Positions 27,436-36,566 of a stretch of 64,000 nucleotides of DNA are shown here, piece by piece (position 1 is the first letter of the stretch; each line of letters starts with the position of its first letter). Made by a program: the position numbers and the translations under genes. Source of the stretch: Bacillus subtilis (GTDB lineage: Bacteria; Pseudomonadota; Alphaproteobacteria; Rhizobiales; Rhizobiaceae); NCBI GenBank assembly GCA_021733665.1, contig JAHREI010000007.1:62001-126000 (forward strand), read 5' to 3'. Under the pieces are notes generated by a model. It did not search any database. It was not told the origin of the DNA and saw nothing but the letters and a program-made list of their open reading frames with translations.

Positions 27436-30421
27436 GCAGGCGCTCTCCCTTTTCGTCAATAAAGACGGGGCCGGTTACTTCAACTTCAATCACACGATCC
27501 AGCATCGGCACGAACAGAGTTTTGCCGTGCAGATTAAATCCGTCATGCACCACAGCCATAGCAATGGAACGGCCAAGATTGGACGACCAGTAGGAAGAGG
27601 TGACGTGACCGAGCATTTTCATCGGTTTTGGCTGGTTCGGATCGGCAACGATCTGCGCACCTTCTTCCAGCACTGTATTCGGATTTTTGGTCAGCAGGCC
27701 GACCAGTTGTTTGCGGCCTTCCGCCACCAGATCGGGACGGCGCATACCGCGAATGCCGACAAAGTCAGTTTTCTTCTTGGAAACAGCCCAGCCTACCGCT
27801 GCATCATGTGGGGTCTGAGTGCCGTCTGTATCCTGACCGACAATGATATAGCCTTTTTCCGCGCGCAAAACGTGCATGGTTTCTGTGCCATAGAGGCAGG
27901 CGCCCATGGCTTTCGCACGTTCCCAGACAGCTTCCAGCACAGACTGACTGTAATCGGCAGGGACGTTGATTTCAAAGCCTAACTCACCCGTAAAGGACAT
28001 GCGGAACAGACGTGTCGGCACACCGTAGAATTTACCTTCTGCCACACTCATATGCGGGAAGGCTTCGTTGGAAATATCAATGCCTTCAACAAATGGCGCA
28101 ATGATTTCACGGGCTTTTGGCCCCTGAACGGCAATCACTGCCCATTGTTCGGTGGTGGAGGTCAGCCAGACATTGAGATGCGGGAATTCGGTCTGGAGAT
28201 AATCTTCCATATGATTGAGAACACGTGGTGCGCCACCGGTTGTGGTGGTGACGTGGAAACGGTCATGTGCCATGCGACCGACCACACCGTCATCCATAAC
28301 AAAACCGTCTTCACCGGTCATGATCCCATAGCGGCAACGACCCGGTTTCAGCGTATCCCATGCGTTCGTGTACATCAGATTGAGGAACTCGGCGGCATCA
28401 GGCCCCACAACTTCGATTTTACCCAAGGTGGAGGCATCAAAGATACCGGCCACTTCGCGAACAGTTTTGCATTCGCGGGACACTGCATCATGCATGGTTT
28501 CACCGGCCTGCGGATAATACCATGCACGTTTCCAGTTGCCGACATCCTCATAAACCGCGCCGTTTTTCACTTCAAACTGATGCAGTGCAGTCTGGCGTGC
28601 CGGATCAAACAGATGATCGCGGGACGAGTTGATGAGTGTGCCGAAGGTCACCGGCGTATAAGGCTGGCGGAAGGTGGTAAGACCGACCTGCGGGATTGGC
28701 TTGTTGAGCGCTTCCGAGGCAATCGCCAGCCCGTGCATATTGGACATTTTACCCTGATCGGATGCCATGCCATTGGTCGTGAAACGTTTGATATGCTCGA
28801 TAGAGTGCATACCTTCGCGCACGGCATTGCGGATATCCTTGGCGCAGACATCATGCTGGAAGTCGATAAACGCCTTCACATTTCTGTCAGGGCCAGCACC
28901 GGCTGTCGTGCCGACCATGCCACCGCTCCAGCTATAGGCTGTTGTTGCATTGACAGTGGTGGTTGCGGAAGCTTTGCCACCGGTGGCAAGTCCGGCAGAT
29001 GTGCCTGCTGCAAGGGCTTCATCAATGGCCGTCTGCAGATCGTCGGTGCCGTTACAGGTGCCGACGCAGATGCAATCCTGTGCGTAAACATCTGGCAGAA
29101 AACGCTGTTTGGCATCGTCAAAGCGCAGTTTGCCGCGCGATTGCGAGAACAGATGCACTGACGGTGTCCAGCCGGAGGAGGTGATCAGCGCATCAATGGT
29201 GTATTTGCGGCCTGACTTCGCACCGTTGGTGGCAACAGTCATGGATTTGACCCGCAGCTTGCCGCCAACACTCAGCACACAATGATTGGTCAGAACCGGA
29301 ATGTTCAACCGGCGGGCTTCTGCCAGCACAGCTTCACCCGGATGGGCGCGGGCATCGACAATCACCGGAATATCAACGCCTGCATTTTTCAGATCAAAGG
29401 CAGCTTCATAGGCGCTGTCATGGGCGGTGAAAACACCGACATGTGAGCCGACAGCCACGCCGAAATGATTGAGATAGGTACGGGCAGCCGAAGCCAGCAT
29501 AACCCCCGGACGGTCATTATTGGCAAACACCATATGGCGTTCAATGGAGCCGTTGGCGAGAATGACGCGCTTGGCACGCACCTGCCACAGACGTTCACGC
29601 GCGGTGTTCTTCTCCGGCAATGCAATGTGATCGGTGACCCGCTCGGCCAGAGCTACGAAATTATGGTTATAATAGCCGAAGGCCGTGGTGCGGGTGAGAA
29701 CGCGCGCATTCGGCATGGCATTGAGTTCTGCCGCTGTGACCTGCGCCCAGACAAAACCGTCTTCACCATTGATCTTGGTGCCGTTCTCGTGGTGTAGGGC
29801 ACCACCAACCTCCGGCTGTTCGTCGCAGAGGATAACTTTGGCACCGGTGCGTGCGGCAGCAAGCGCAGCACTTAAACCCGCCACGCCTGCGCCAACAATC
29901 AGCACATCACAATGCTCATAGCGGCCTGCGTAGCGGTCAGGATCAGGTTCTGTTGGCGTAACGCCCAGACCCGCAGCACGACGGATGATCGGTTCATAGA
30001 CCTTCTCCCACGCCTTTCTCGGCCACATGAAAGTCTTGTAGTAGAAGCCTGCACCAAAGAAAGGCGAGAACAGATCATTCACCGCACCGATGTCGAAAGA
30101 CAAAGACGGCCAGCGGTTCTGCGATTCTGAATGCATACCGTCGAAGACTTCCTGTACGGTTGCCCGCACATTCGGCTGGCGATGGGCTTTGTCGCGGGAG
30201 ATATCCAGCAGCGCATTCGGCTCTTCCGGCCCTGCGGACAGGAAACCGCGCGGACGATGATATTTGAATGAACGTCCGATCAGGTGTATGTCATGGGCAA
30301 GCAGTGCCGAGGCAACGGTATCACCTGCCAATGCTGTATAAGTCTTGCCGTCAAAGGTGAAACGGGCGGTTTTGGCCGGTGTCAGTCGGCCTTTACCGGC
30401 AATGCGTTTTGAGCCACTCAT
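27428..30421 (-). CDS. soxA: Sarcosine oxidase subunit alpha
   Basis: 997-residue alpha subunit. N-terminal 2Fe-2S-like/ubiquitin-type region FTFDGKTYTALAGDTVASAL, then an NAD-binding fold (VLIVGAGVAGLSAALAAAR, about 175-193) and a C-terminal aminomethyltransferase (GcvT-like) domain that binds folate, seen in FTGELGFEINVPADYS and GYIIVGQDTDG. Length is normal for the family (about 1000). Start ATG overlaps the soxD stop (ATGA). The complex acts in the cytoplasm and in Rhizobiales belongs to glycine betaine, choline and creatine catabolism, but no other gene of those pathways is in this window. Confidence 0.96.
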   Translation of the reverse strand: MSGSKRIAGKGRLTPAKTARFTFDGKTYTALAGDTVASALLAHDIHLIGRSFKYHRPRGFLSAGPEEPNALLDISRDKAHRQPNVRATVQEVFDGMHSESQNRWPSLSFDIGAVNDLFSPFFGAGFYYKTFMWPRKAWEKVYEPIIRRAAGLGVTPTEPDPDRYAGRYEHCDVLIVGAGVAGLSAALAAARTGAKVILCDEQPEVGGALHHENGTKINGEDGFVWAQVTAAELNAMPNARVLTRTTAFGYYNHNFVALAERVTDHIALPEKNTARERLWQVRAKRVILANGSIERHMVFANNDRPGVMLASAARTYLNHFGVAVGSHVGVFTAHDSAYEAAFDLKNAGVDIPVIVDARAHPGEAVLAEARRLNIPVLTNHCVLSVGGKLRVKSMTVATNGAKSGRKYTIDALITSSGWTPSVHLFSQSRGKLRFDDAKQRFLPDVYAQDCICVGTCNGTDDLQTAIDEALAAGTSAGLATGGKASATTTVNATTAYSWSGGMVGTTAGAGPDRNVKAFIDFQHDVCAKDIRNAVREGMHSIEHIKRFTTNGMASDQGKMSNMHGLAIASEALNKPIPQVGLTTFRQPYTPVTFGTLINSSRDHLFDPARQTALHQFEVKNGAVYEDVGNWKRAWYYPQAGETMHDAVSRECKTVREVAGIFDASTLGKIEVVGPDAAEFLNLMYTNAWDTLKPGRCRYGIMTGEDGFVMDDGVVGRMAHDRFHVTTTTGGAPRVLNHMEDYLQTEFPHLNVWLTSTTEQWAVIAVQGPKAREIIAPFVEGIDISNEAFPHMSVAEGKFYGVPTRLFRMSFTGELGFEINVPADYSQSVLEAVWERAKAMGACLYGTETMHVLRAEKGYIIVGQDTDGTQTPHDAAVGWAVSKKKTDFVGIRGMRRPDLVAEGRKQLVGLLTKNPNTVLEEGAQIVADPNQPKPMKMLGHVTSSYWSSNLGRSIAMAVVHDGFNLHGKTLFVPMLDRVIEVEVTGPVFIDEKGERLHV

Positions 30422-30744
30422 TTACCACTCTCCTTGGCCGCAACACTGTTTGTCTGTACGATTTGGCTCAGATCCGGTTTCGGCTCTCCGGCTTTATAGG
30501 TGAGGAGGAAACGGTCGCTCACGGTGTCGCGCGCGGCGTTGAAGAAGCGGCCACAGCCGTGAATATGCCGCCAGCGTTCAAAAATCACACCTTTGGGATT
30601 GTCGCGCCAATAGAGAAACTCAACAAATTCCTCGTCCGAAAGCTCGGTTATATTGGTCGGGCGGGCAATATGCGCATCATGCGCATTACGGAATTCCAAC
30701 TCCGAGCGGTCTTCGCCGCAATAAGGACAATGGATCAGTAACAT
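30418..30744 (-). CDS. soxD: Sarcosine oxidase subunit delta
   Basis: 108-residue zinc-binding delta subunit. Cysteine/histidine ligands are visible in IHCPYCGEDR near the N-terminus and in HIHGCGRFFNA around residue 60; YWRDNPKGV and ERWRH are conserved family segments. It begins 15 bases after soxB and overlaps soxA by four bases. Confidence 0.95.
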   Translation of the reverse strand: MLLIHCPYCGEDRSELEFRNAHDAHIARPTNITELSDEEFVEFLYWRDNPKGVIFERWRHIHGCGRFFNAARDTVSDRFLLTYKAGEPKPDLSQIVQTNSVAAKESGK

Positions 30745-30759
30745 GACAAATATCCTTAT

Positions 30760-32013
30760 TTAATGCGCAACAGCGGCAGCAGCGGCTTCGTCGATCAGAC
30801 GGCCGGTGCGGAAGCGATCGAGTGTAAAGCCGGCAGCCAGTGCATGGGGTTCACCACGGGCGATCAGATGGGCGAACAGATGGGCGGAACCCGGTGTTGC
30901 CTTGAAGCCGCCGGTGCCCCAACCCGCATTGATGAACAGGTTTTGCACGGGCGTTTTGCTCTGGATCGGAGCGCGGTCGATGGTGTTATCGGTGACACCG
31001 CCCCATTGACGCATCATTTTTACGCGGCGGAACATCGGGAACAGTTCACAGATCGCATCCAGCGTATGGGTAATAATCTGCAAGCCGCCGGTCTGCGAAT
31101 AGGAATTATACTGGTCTGTGCCCGCGCCGATGACAAACTCGCCCTTGTCCGACTGGGAAATATAGGCATGAACCGCATTGGACATGACCACGCATGGCAC
31201 AATCGGTTTCATCGGTTCGGAAACCAGTGCCTGCAACGGGGAGCTTTGCAGGGGCACACGTACATCGGCCATATTCATGATGACAGAGGAGTGGCCTGAA
31301 GCGGAAACGCCGATTTTTTTGGCGCCGATAAAGCCGCGATTGGTTTCAACGCCACTGACACTGCCGTCCGCATTACGGCGAATACCGAGCACTTCACAAT
31401 TCTGGATAATATGCACGCCACGGTCAGAGGCCGCGCGGGCATAGCCCCACGCCACCGCATCGTGACGGGCAACACCGCCGCGGCGCTGTAAAGCAGCACC
31501 ATTGATCGGATAGCGGGAGTTTTGTGAAATATTCAACGGTGGGCAATAGGCCTTAGCCTGCTCCGGTGTCAGCCATTCATTGTCGATACCATAGAGGCGG
31601 TTGGCATTGACGTGACGCTGGAAGGACTGCTTGTCATGGATATTATGCGACAGCATCAGCACGCCGCGCGGTGAGAACATTACGTTGTAGTTGAGGTCCT
31701 GTGACAGGTTCTCCCACATCTTGAGCGAATGCTCATAGATATTCATGCTCTCTTCATAGAGATAGTTGGAGCGGATGATGGTGGTGTTGCGGCCGGTATT
31801 GCCGCCGCCGATCCAGCCTTTTTCCAGTACTGCAATATTGGTAATGCCGTGCTCTTTGGCCAGATAATAGGCAGCACCCAGACCGTGGCCGCCGCCGCCG
31901 ACAATAATCACATCATAGCTGGCACGCGGTTCCGGTGAAGCCCATTGCGGCTCCCAGCCTTTATTTCCGCGCAGTGCTTCACGGGCAACTGCAAATACTG
32001 AAAACTTACGCAT
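30760..32013 (-). CDS. soxB: Sarcosine oxidase subunit beta
   Basis: 417-residue catalytic flavoprotein subunit that carries FAD and covalent FMN. FAD-binding fold VIIVGGGGHGLGAAYYLA at about 35-52; GWGTGGFKATPGSAHLFAH near the C-terminus is the family FAD site. I place the start at the ATG at 32011-32013 (MRKFSVFAVAREALRGN), preceded by GGGGAC, which gives the normal length; an upstream in-frame ATG at 32094 would add 27 unsupported residues. First gene of the operon. A 7-bp hairpin (32031-32050) lies just upstream of its ribosome-binding site. Confidence 0.95.
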   Translation of the reverse strand: MRKFSVFAVAREALRGNKGWEPQWASPEPRASYDVIIVGGGGHGLGAAYYLAKEHGITNIAVLEKGWIGGGNTGRNTTIIRSNYLYEESMNIYEHSLKMWENLSQDLNYNVMFSPRGVLMLSHNIHDKQSFQRHVNANRLYGIDNEWLTPEQAKAYCPPLNISQNSRYPINGAALQRRGGVARHDAVAWGYARAASDRGVHIIQNCEVLGIRRNADGSVSGVETNRGFIGAKKIGVSASGHSSVIMNMADVRVPLQSSPLQALVSEPMKPIVPCVVMSNAVHAYISQSDKGEFVIGAGTDQYNSYSQTGGLQIITHTLDAICELFPMFRRVKMMRQWGGVTDNTIDRAPIQSKTPVQNLFINAGWGTGGFKATPGSAHLFAHLIARGEPHALAAGFTLDRFRTGRLIDEAAAAAVAH

Positions 32014-32570
32014 AATGTCCCCTTTGTGGGGGCGGAAGATTTTTTCCGCCGTTTCCATCAAAGATAAACCATATGCCGACACTGACTTTGCCATTTTACG
32101 ACGGGTTATGGCGTATCATGTGGTTTTTGTTTGCAGAATTACTGCAAAAGCCGGTCAGGATTTCTTACTTGTAAACGGGCGAAGGACTCACTGCGTTTCG
32201 CACAGCCGGAACGTAAATAAATGACAGAGAATCTCTGGCAAAATGGTCTGGATTTTTTGCTATTGTGAAAGAAAAACAACCCTGTCCGGCCACCGGAAAA
32301 TCTAAATAAAACGTGATTTTTGCGGTAAAAACTGCAATAATGAGGTTGATAAGGCCTGATCAGGGGCACTCTTGCGGATTCCGTGTGGACAATTGCGCCG
32401 GATACTGTTAAACGGCACTCGAATTTGCATCGGAAGGCCGTTGCGAAGTCTTAAGATTTCCAGCCATCAGACGGCTCCCTAGCGGAACTGCCAGACTGAG
32501 TTGTCTTCGAGGCTCACCGATGCCTTCAGGCTAAACTGAAAAATCTAACTGAAACGGAACGGGATTACAC
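32014..32570. other. Divergent intergenic region of soxB and rpsU
   Basis: 557 bases. Near soxB it holds a hairpin GGCGGAA/TTCCGCC (32031-32037, 32044-32050) just before the ribosome-binding site. The middle has no supported gene. The rpsU-proximal part (about 32425-32560) is rich in small inverted repeats and is described separately. Confidence 0.55.
32425..32560 (+). ncRNA. Candidate structured leader or small RNA upstream of rpsU
   Basis: Several short hairpins occur in a row: GAAGTC..GATTTC around TTAA (about 32443-32458), GGCTCC..GGA..GCC (about 32473-32492), AGAC..GTCT (about 32493-32506) and GCCTTCAGGC (32522-32531). GC content is higher than in the flanking AT-rich spacer. I do not recognise an Rfam family and cannot tell a leader from an independent small RNA. 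Confidence 0.3.
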
Positions 32571-32801
32571 GTGCAGGTACTCGTACGCGATAATAATGTT
32601 GATCAGGCTCTCCGCGCTCTTAAGAAAAAGATGCAGCGTGAAGGTATTTTCCGCGAAATGAAAATGCGCGGCCATTATGAAAAGCCATCTGAAAAGCGCG
32701 CTCGCGAAAAGGCAGAAGCCGTTCGCCGTGCACGCAAGCTGGCTCGTAAGCGCGCACAGCGTGAAGGTCTGGTAGGCGGCGGTCGCGTAGCGGCCCGCTA
32801 A
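32571..32801 (+). CDS. rpsU: 30S ribosomal protein S21
   Basis: 76-residue highly basic small-subunit protein; [20 protein letters not shown] at the start and [16 protein letters not shown] in the middle are typical of alphaproteobacterial S21. The start is GTG at 32571, with GGAAC/GGGAT upstream. The 3' end is duplicated in the following bases (see repeat at 32782-32832). Confidence 0.96.
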   Translation: MQVLVRDNNVDQALRALKKKMQREGIFREMKMRGHYEKPSEKRAREKAEAVRRARKLARKRAQREGLVGGGRVAAR

Positions 32802-32832
32802 GTAACAAGTCGCGTAGCGGCTCGTTAATCAG
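32782..32832 (+). repeat. Tandem duplication of the rpsU 3' end
   Basis: GTCGCGTAGCGGCCCGCTAA (from 32782) recurs 27 bases later as GTCGCGTAGCGGCTCGTTAA (from 32809). The period is a multiple of three, so both copies encode RVAAR followed by TAA in the same frame; the second lies beyond the real stop. Confidence 0.8.
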
Positions 32833-33191
32833 ACCAAACCTGTAGCTGTCTGCTGCATGGTTACTGATCAGATATACTGATTAAGCAGCGCATGGTCTCC
32901 GGATCGTGCGTTTTGCTTTATGTGTCATTGATTTTTGCAGTGCTTTTTCACTTGTTCACGGTAACTAGTGAAATGTGTAGCTTTATTGTAAAACTTGACC
33001 ATGCCAATATATTTGCATCGCTGAAAAACAGCTTTAAGGTGGGGCGAATATTCGCTTCCGCCTTTTTTCTGTATGGCGGGGCAAAGCTGTCGGGCAAGAG
33101 GCGATCATCGTCCACGCCAGCCTTGAGATATAATATGCGGTTTGTCGCCTCTGGTCAGAGCGTTGGTAGACTGCTTTTGAGGAGTGCATGA
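32802..33191. other. Non-coding gap between rpsU and the TPR lipoprotein gene
   Basis: 390 bases. It contains the second copy of the rpsU tail and otherwise no supported gene. I see no classical terminator with a T-tract directly after rpsU. Confidence 0.5.
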
Positions 33192-34049
33192 ATGGCATCT
33201 TTGGTAAGTGTAAGTCTGACGCGACAAGAACCGCGCCGGTTTGGGCGTAATATGCTGCTGGCCGCAGCGTCCTGCGCTGTATTGGCTCTTGCAGGTTGTC
33301 AGAGCACTTCCAACTCCATTCTGACGCCGGTTGATCTGGCGCAAGGCTCCAGCGAGAATATCGGCTCACTGACGACTGTTATTCAAAGCAATCCACGTAA
33401 TCCTGAAAGCTATAATGTGCGTGGTTCTGCCTATGGTAAGGCAGGGCGCTATCGCGAGGCGATGAAGGATTTTGATACGGCGATCCAGCTCGATCCGAAT
33501 TATTATCAGGCCTATGCCAACCGTGCGCTCATTCAGCGCTATCTGAAGAATGATGCTGCTGCGGTGCAGGATTATGGACGAGCCATTCAGATCAATCCGC
33601 AATATGATGCCGCCTATATCGGCCGTGGTAATGTCTATCGTCAAGCAGGGCGTCTGGACGAGGCGATGACAGATTTCAACCGTGCAATCCAGCTGGATAC
33701 AACGGATGGCCGCGCCTATCACAATCGTGGCCTGATCTATCAGGCACGTGGCCAGCACAAACAGGCGATTGAGGATTTCTCAGCTGCTGCTTCTCTGCAA
33801 TCGAATGCACCGGAGCCTTATAATGGCCGCGGCATTTCCTATGCGGCACTCGGCGATTACGATAATGCCTTTGATGATTTCAATACGGCTATCGGGCTGG
33901 ATGACAAGGTTGCTGAGAGCTGGGCTAATCAGGCGCTGGTTTATGAACATCGCGGCGATAAAAAGCGTGCAGCGGCGTCCTATGCCCGTGCTGTGCAGCT
34001 TGATCCGCAATATAAGCCTGCCAAAGATGGTCTGAACCGTACGCGGTAA
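33192..34049 (+). CDS. TPR-repeat lipoprotein
   Basis: 285-residue lipoprotein. After a basic start, a hydrophobic segment ends in a lipobox (VLALAGC, Cys36), so the mature protein is lipid-anchored at the inner or outer membrane facing the periplasm. From about residue 70 to 280 there are roughly six tetratricopeptide repeats, for example NPRNPESYNVRGSAYGKAGR and ITS-like copies with the consensus A..RG..Y...G. TPR domains bind peptides or partner proteins; the partner is unknown. The ATG at 33192 follows GAGGAG. NlpI-like proteins have the same architecture. Confidence 0.88.
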   Translation: MASLVSVSLTRQEPRRFGRNMLLAAASCAVLALAGCQSTSNSILTPVDLAQGSSENIGSLTTVIQSNPRNPESYNVRGSAYGKAGRYREAMKDFDTAIQLDPNYYQAYANRALIQRYLKNDAAAVQDYGRAIQINPQYDAAYIGRGNVYRQAGRLDEAMTDFNRAIQLDTTDGRAYHNRGLIYQARGQHKQAIEDFSAAASLQSNAPEPYNGRGISYAALGDYDNAFDDFNTAIGLDDKVAESWANQALVYEHRGDKKRAAASYARAVQLDPQYKPAKDGLNRTR

Positions 34050-34084
34050 CTGTGCGTACGTATATTAGCCGGGTATAGCAAGTT

Positions 34085-34121
34085 AAAGAGCCGCAGGATT
34101 CAGTATCCGGCGGCTCTTTTC
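34085..34121 (+). terminator. Terminator after the TPR lipoprotein
   Basis: 10-bp stem AAAGAGCCGC/GCGGCTCTTT followed by TC TT; an inner AGGA/TCC pair tightens the loop. Confidence 0.85.
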
Positions 34122-34151
34122 TTATGGTAGAAGCTCTCTATATTATTGGGT

Positions 34152-34562
34152 ATGTCTTTATTTGACCATATCGGCTTCGAGAGCCGGAATATTCCGGCAT
34201 CCTATCAGTTTTACTCCGGCAGCATGTCTGCACTGGAGCTTAGGGTGTTGCAGACGGCAGAGAACCTGTTTTTTGTCAGCGGTAATGCCCGCAGTCCTCT
34301 GCCATTTTTGCGGGTGATTGCTGCAAAAGGTAATGCTGCTGAAGAGACAGAGCTTAAACCGGGACAGCATCTGCATCTGAAATTCAGTGCCAAGAGCCGG
34401 GAACAGGTTGAAGCGTTTTATCAGGCAGCGTTGAGGTCCGGCGGACGTGACAGCGGTGCACCGTCCTATCAGGGGCCTAAAGAAATGGGATATTTCGCGG
34501 CTCTGGTCTTTGACCCCGACGGTAATACGGTTGAAGTCGGGGTTCACGAAAAGCGTACATAA
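34152..34562 (+). CDS. VOC (glyoxalase/bleomycin-resistance fold) family protein
   Basis: 136-residue vicinal-oxygen-chelate protein. It starts with the strand FDHIGFESRNIPASYQFYSG and ends with AALVFDPDGNTVEVGVHE, both typical of the family, where His and Glu at these positions bind metal. I choose the ATG at 34152 rather than the in-frame TTG six bases earlier. It is a short single gene between two terminators. Substrate unknown. Confidence 0.83.
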   Translation: MSLFDHIGFESRNIPASYQFYSGSMSALELRVLQTAENLFFVSGNARSPLPFLRVIAAKGNAAEETELKPGQHLHLKFSAKSREQVEAFYQAALRSGGRDSGAPSYQGPKEMGYFAALVFDPDGNTVEVGVHEKRT

Positions 34563-34578
34563 TTTTGCAAGATATTAA

Positions 34579-34608
34579 AAAGGCCGGTGAAAACCGGCCT
34601 TTGTTTTT
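34579..34608 (+). terminator. Rho-independent terminator after the VOC gene
   Basis: 10-bp perfect stem AAAGGCCGGT/ACCGGCCTTT with a GAAA tetraloop, followed by GTTTTT. Confidence 0.92.
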
Positions 34609-34610
34609 GC

Positions 34611-34656
34611 GCATGTTTTTTATCCCAAAACCGGCGTCCACTTTTGGGAGACATGC
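34611..34656. repeat. Second copy of the intergenic palindromic element
   Basis: Nested arms GCATGT/ACATGC and CCCAAAA/TTTTGGG around CCGGCGTCCAC. On the opposite strand it reads like the element at 6588-6665 (AAAAGTG then CGGTTTT). It directly abuts the metI stop and may serve as its transcript end. Confidence 0.6.
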
Positions 34657-34657
34657 T

Positions 34658-35335
34658 TTAGCGCTTAACAATGCGCTTATCGACTTTTTGTACCAGACGG
34701 TCGCCGATCCACTGGATCAGGCAGACAATCACAATCAAGACTGCCACAACAGCCGCCATTATCGGATAGTTAAAGCGCTGATAGCCATAGCGGATCGCAA
34801 GGTCGCCCAGACCACCTGCACCGATTGCACCGGCCATAGCAGAGGCACCGATCAGGGTGACGATTGTCACGGTGAAGCCTGCAATCAGACCCGGCATGGA
34901 TTCCGGTATCAGCACTTCCTTGATAATCGTCCAGCGGCTCGCACCCATGGAGCGGGCTGCTTCAATCAGACCGTGATCAACTTCGCGTAAGGATACTTCC
35001 GCCATACGGGCATAATAAGGAATAGCAGCAATCGACAGTGGTACGATGGATGCCCATGTGCCGAGCGCCGTACCCATAATCAGGCGTGTGAACGGGATCA
35101 GTGCGACCAGCAGGATGATAAATGGTACAGAACGGAAAGCATTGACCACCGCGCCGACAACGCGATTGACGGGCAGATTTTGCAGTAAGCCGTTACGATC
35201 TGTCAGGATCAGCAGCAGGCCGAGCGGCAGGCCGAAAATCAATGTGAACAGGCTGGAGAAACCGGTCATGATCAGGGTTTCGCCGAGAGAGCGCCAGAGC
35301 AGATCAAGCATTGCGGGTGTCAGGAACTGAAACAT
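34658..35335 (-). CDS. metI: D-methionine ABC transporter permease
   Basis: 225-residue inner-membrane permease with about five to six helices. The EAA-type loop that contacts the ATPase is visible as GLIEAARSMGASRWTIIKEVLIPES. The ATG at 35333-35335 follows GGAGG; the coding region overlaps the end of metN by 32 bases, so translation is coupled. Last gene of the metQ-metN-metI unit. Confidence 0.93.
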   Translation of the reverse strand: MFQFLTPAMLDLLWRSLGETLIMTGFSSLFTLIFGLPLGLLLILTDRNGLLQNLPVNRVVGAVVNAFRSVPFIILLVALIPFTRLIMGTALGTWASIVPLSIAAIPYYARMAEVSLREVDHGLIEAARSMGASRWTIIKEVLIPESMPGLIAGFTVTIVTLIGASAMAGAIGAGGLGDLAIRYGYQRFNYPIMAAVVAVLIVIVCLIQWIGDRLVQKVDKRIVKR

Positions 35336-36428
35336 ATCCGGCAACCTCCGTTTCATCACAAATTGTTTTCAGAAAACCAACAGCCTTTTGCAGGGCTGAC
35401 TGGTCATGCGCGGGGAGGCCGAGGAATAATGTGCCGACAGGCTCTCCCTGAATCGTATCAATACCGCCATGAACAAGACGGGCATTGAGGCCGGAGGCCG
35501 AGGCGATGTCATTGATGATCGGTCTGCGGGCTGCTTCACCGGAAATACGGATGCGGATGATGGCTTCATCTGCAGAGCGCTGATCTTGTGTCAGATGCGT
35601 GGCAATGCTCTCCGGTAAAGCAGGGGTCAGCATTTTCAGCAGGTTTTTGGTTGTCTCTGCTTGCGGGCGGGCAAAAACCTCCCAGACAGGGCCTTGCTCG
35701 GCGATCTGTCCGTGGTCGAGAACAATCACACGATCGGCAATTTTGCGGATCACATCCATTTCATGGGTAATCAGCAGAATGGTCAGGCCGAGCTGCTGAT
35801 TGATGTCTTTCAGCAGTGCCAGAATGGATTGGGTGGTTTCCGGATCAAGTGCGGATGTTGCCTCATCAGACAAAAGCAGGCTCGGTTTGGCTGCTAAGGC
35901 GCGGGCAATGCCGACGCGCTGTTTCTGACCACCGGAAAGCTGTGCCGGATAATGCTGTGCACGTTCCGACAGACCGACCAGTTCCAGCAGTTCCGCAACG
36001 ATTTTCTGACGCTCGGATTTTGCAATGCCTGCAATTTTAAGCGGCAGTGCAATATTCTGGGCGACAGTCTTGGCGGACATCAGATTAAAATGCTGGAAAA
36101 TCATGCCGATACGACGGCGTACCGGCTGCAGCTGGCTTTCGGTAAGGCCGGTGATTTCCTGACCTTCAATGATGACCGAGCCGCTGTCCGGCTGTTCCAA
36201 CCCGTTAAGGCAGCGGATCAAAGTCGATTTTCCGGCGCCACTGCGGCCGATAATGCCGAGAATTTCGCCGCGTTTGACCGAGAGGGAAATATCATTGACG
36301 GCAGGTGTCGTGCCGAACATGCGTTTAATATTGGAGAGTTTGACAACTTCGTCATCGGTCACGGGAGGCTGGCCGGATGCGGAAGACAGCTTTTGCTGCA
36401 CATTCTTTATTGGAGCTGAAGTATTCAC
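35304..36428 (-). CDS. metN: Methionine ABC transporter ATP-binding protein
   Basis: 374-residue ATPase. Walker A GRSGAGKST, Q-loop FQHFNLM, signature LSGGQKQRVGIARAL, Walker B LLLSDEATSALDP and the H-loop ITHEMDV are all present. The C-terminal region (about 285-370) corresponds to the NIL domain that senses methionine and gives trans-inhibition. The start is a GTG at 36426-36428 with GAGGA upstream. It has an N-terminal extension of about 30 residues before the ABC fold. A strong hairpin separates it from metQ. Confidence 0.94.
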   Translation of the reverse strand: MNTSAPIKNVQQKLSSASGQPPVTDDEVVKLSNIKRMFGTTPAVNDISLSVKRGEILGIIGRSGAGKSTLIRCLNGLEQPDSGSVIIEGQEITGLTESQLQPVRRRIGMIFQHFNLMSAKTVAQNIALPLKIAGIAKSERQKIVAELLELVGLSERAQHYPAQLSGGQKQRVGIARALAAKPSLLLSDEATSALDPETTQSILALLKDINQQLGLTILLITHEMDVIRKIADRVIVLDHGQIAEQGPVWEVFARPQAETTKNLLKMLTPALPESIATHLTQDQRSADEAIIRIRISGEAARRPIINDIASASGLNARLVHGGIDTIQGEPVGTLFLGLPAHDQSALQKAVGFLKTICDETEVAGYVSVPDTRNA

Positions 36429-36505
36429 TTTATCCTCGAGCTCTTTCTTTAAATTGAGGCAATATGATCGGAGCAAAGTGCAAAAAAGGACAATACTCAG
36501 AGTGC

Positions 36506-36533
36506 AAAACGGTCCGGATAAATCCGGACCGTT
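36506..36533 (-). terminator. Intercistronic hairpin between metQ and metN
   Basis: 12-bp perfect stem AACGGTCCGGAT/ATCCGGACCGTT with a very short loop, followed on the minus strand by TTTTGC. It probably reduces read-through from the highly needed binding protein gene into metN-metI, or protects the metQ 3' end. Confidence 0.75.
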
Positions 36534-36566
36534 ACTATGCGCGGTTTAAGCTTGGTTGGGTAGCTC

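Noticed and set aside
28052-29161. Plus-strand frame of 369 codons opposite soxA
   Set aside because: Antisense shadow within a conserved operon.
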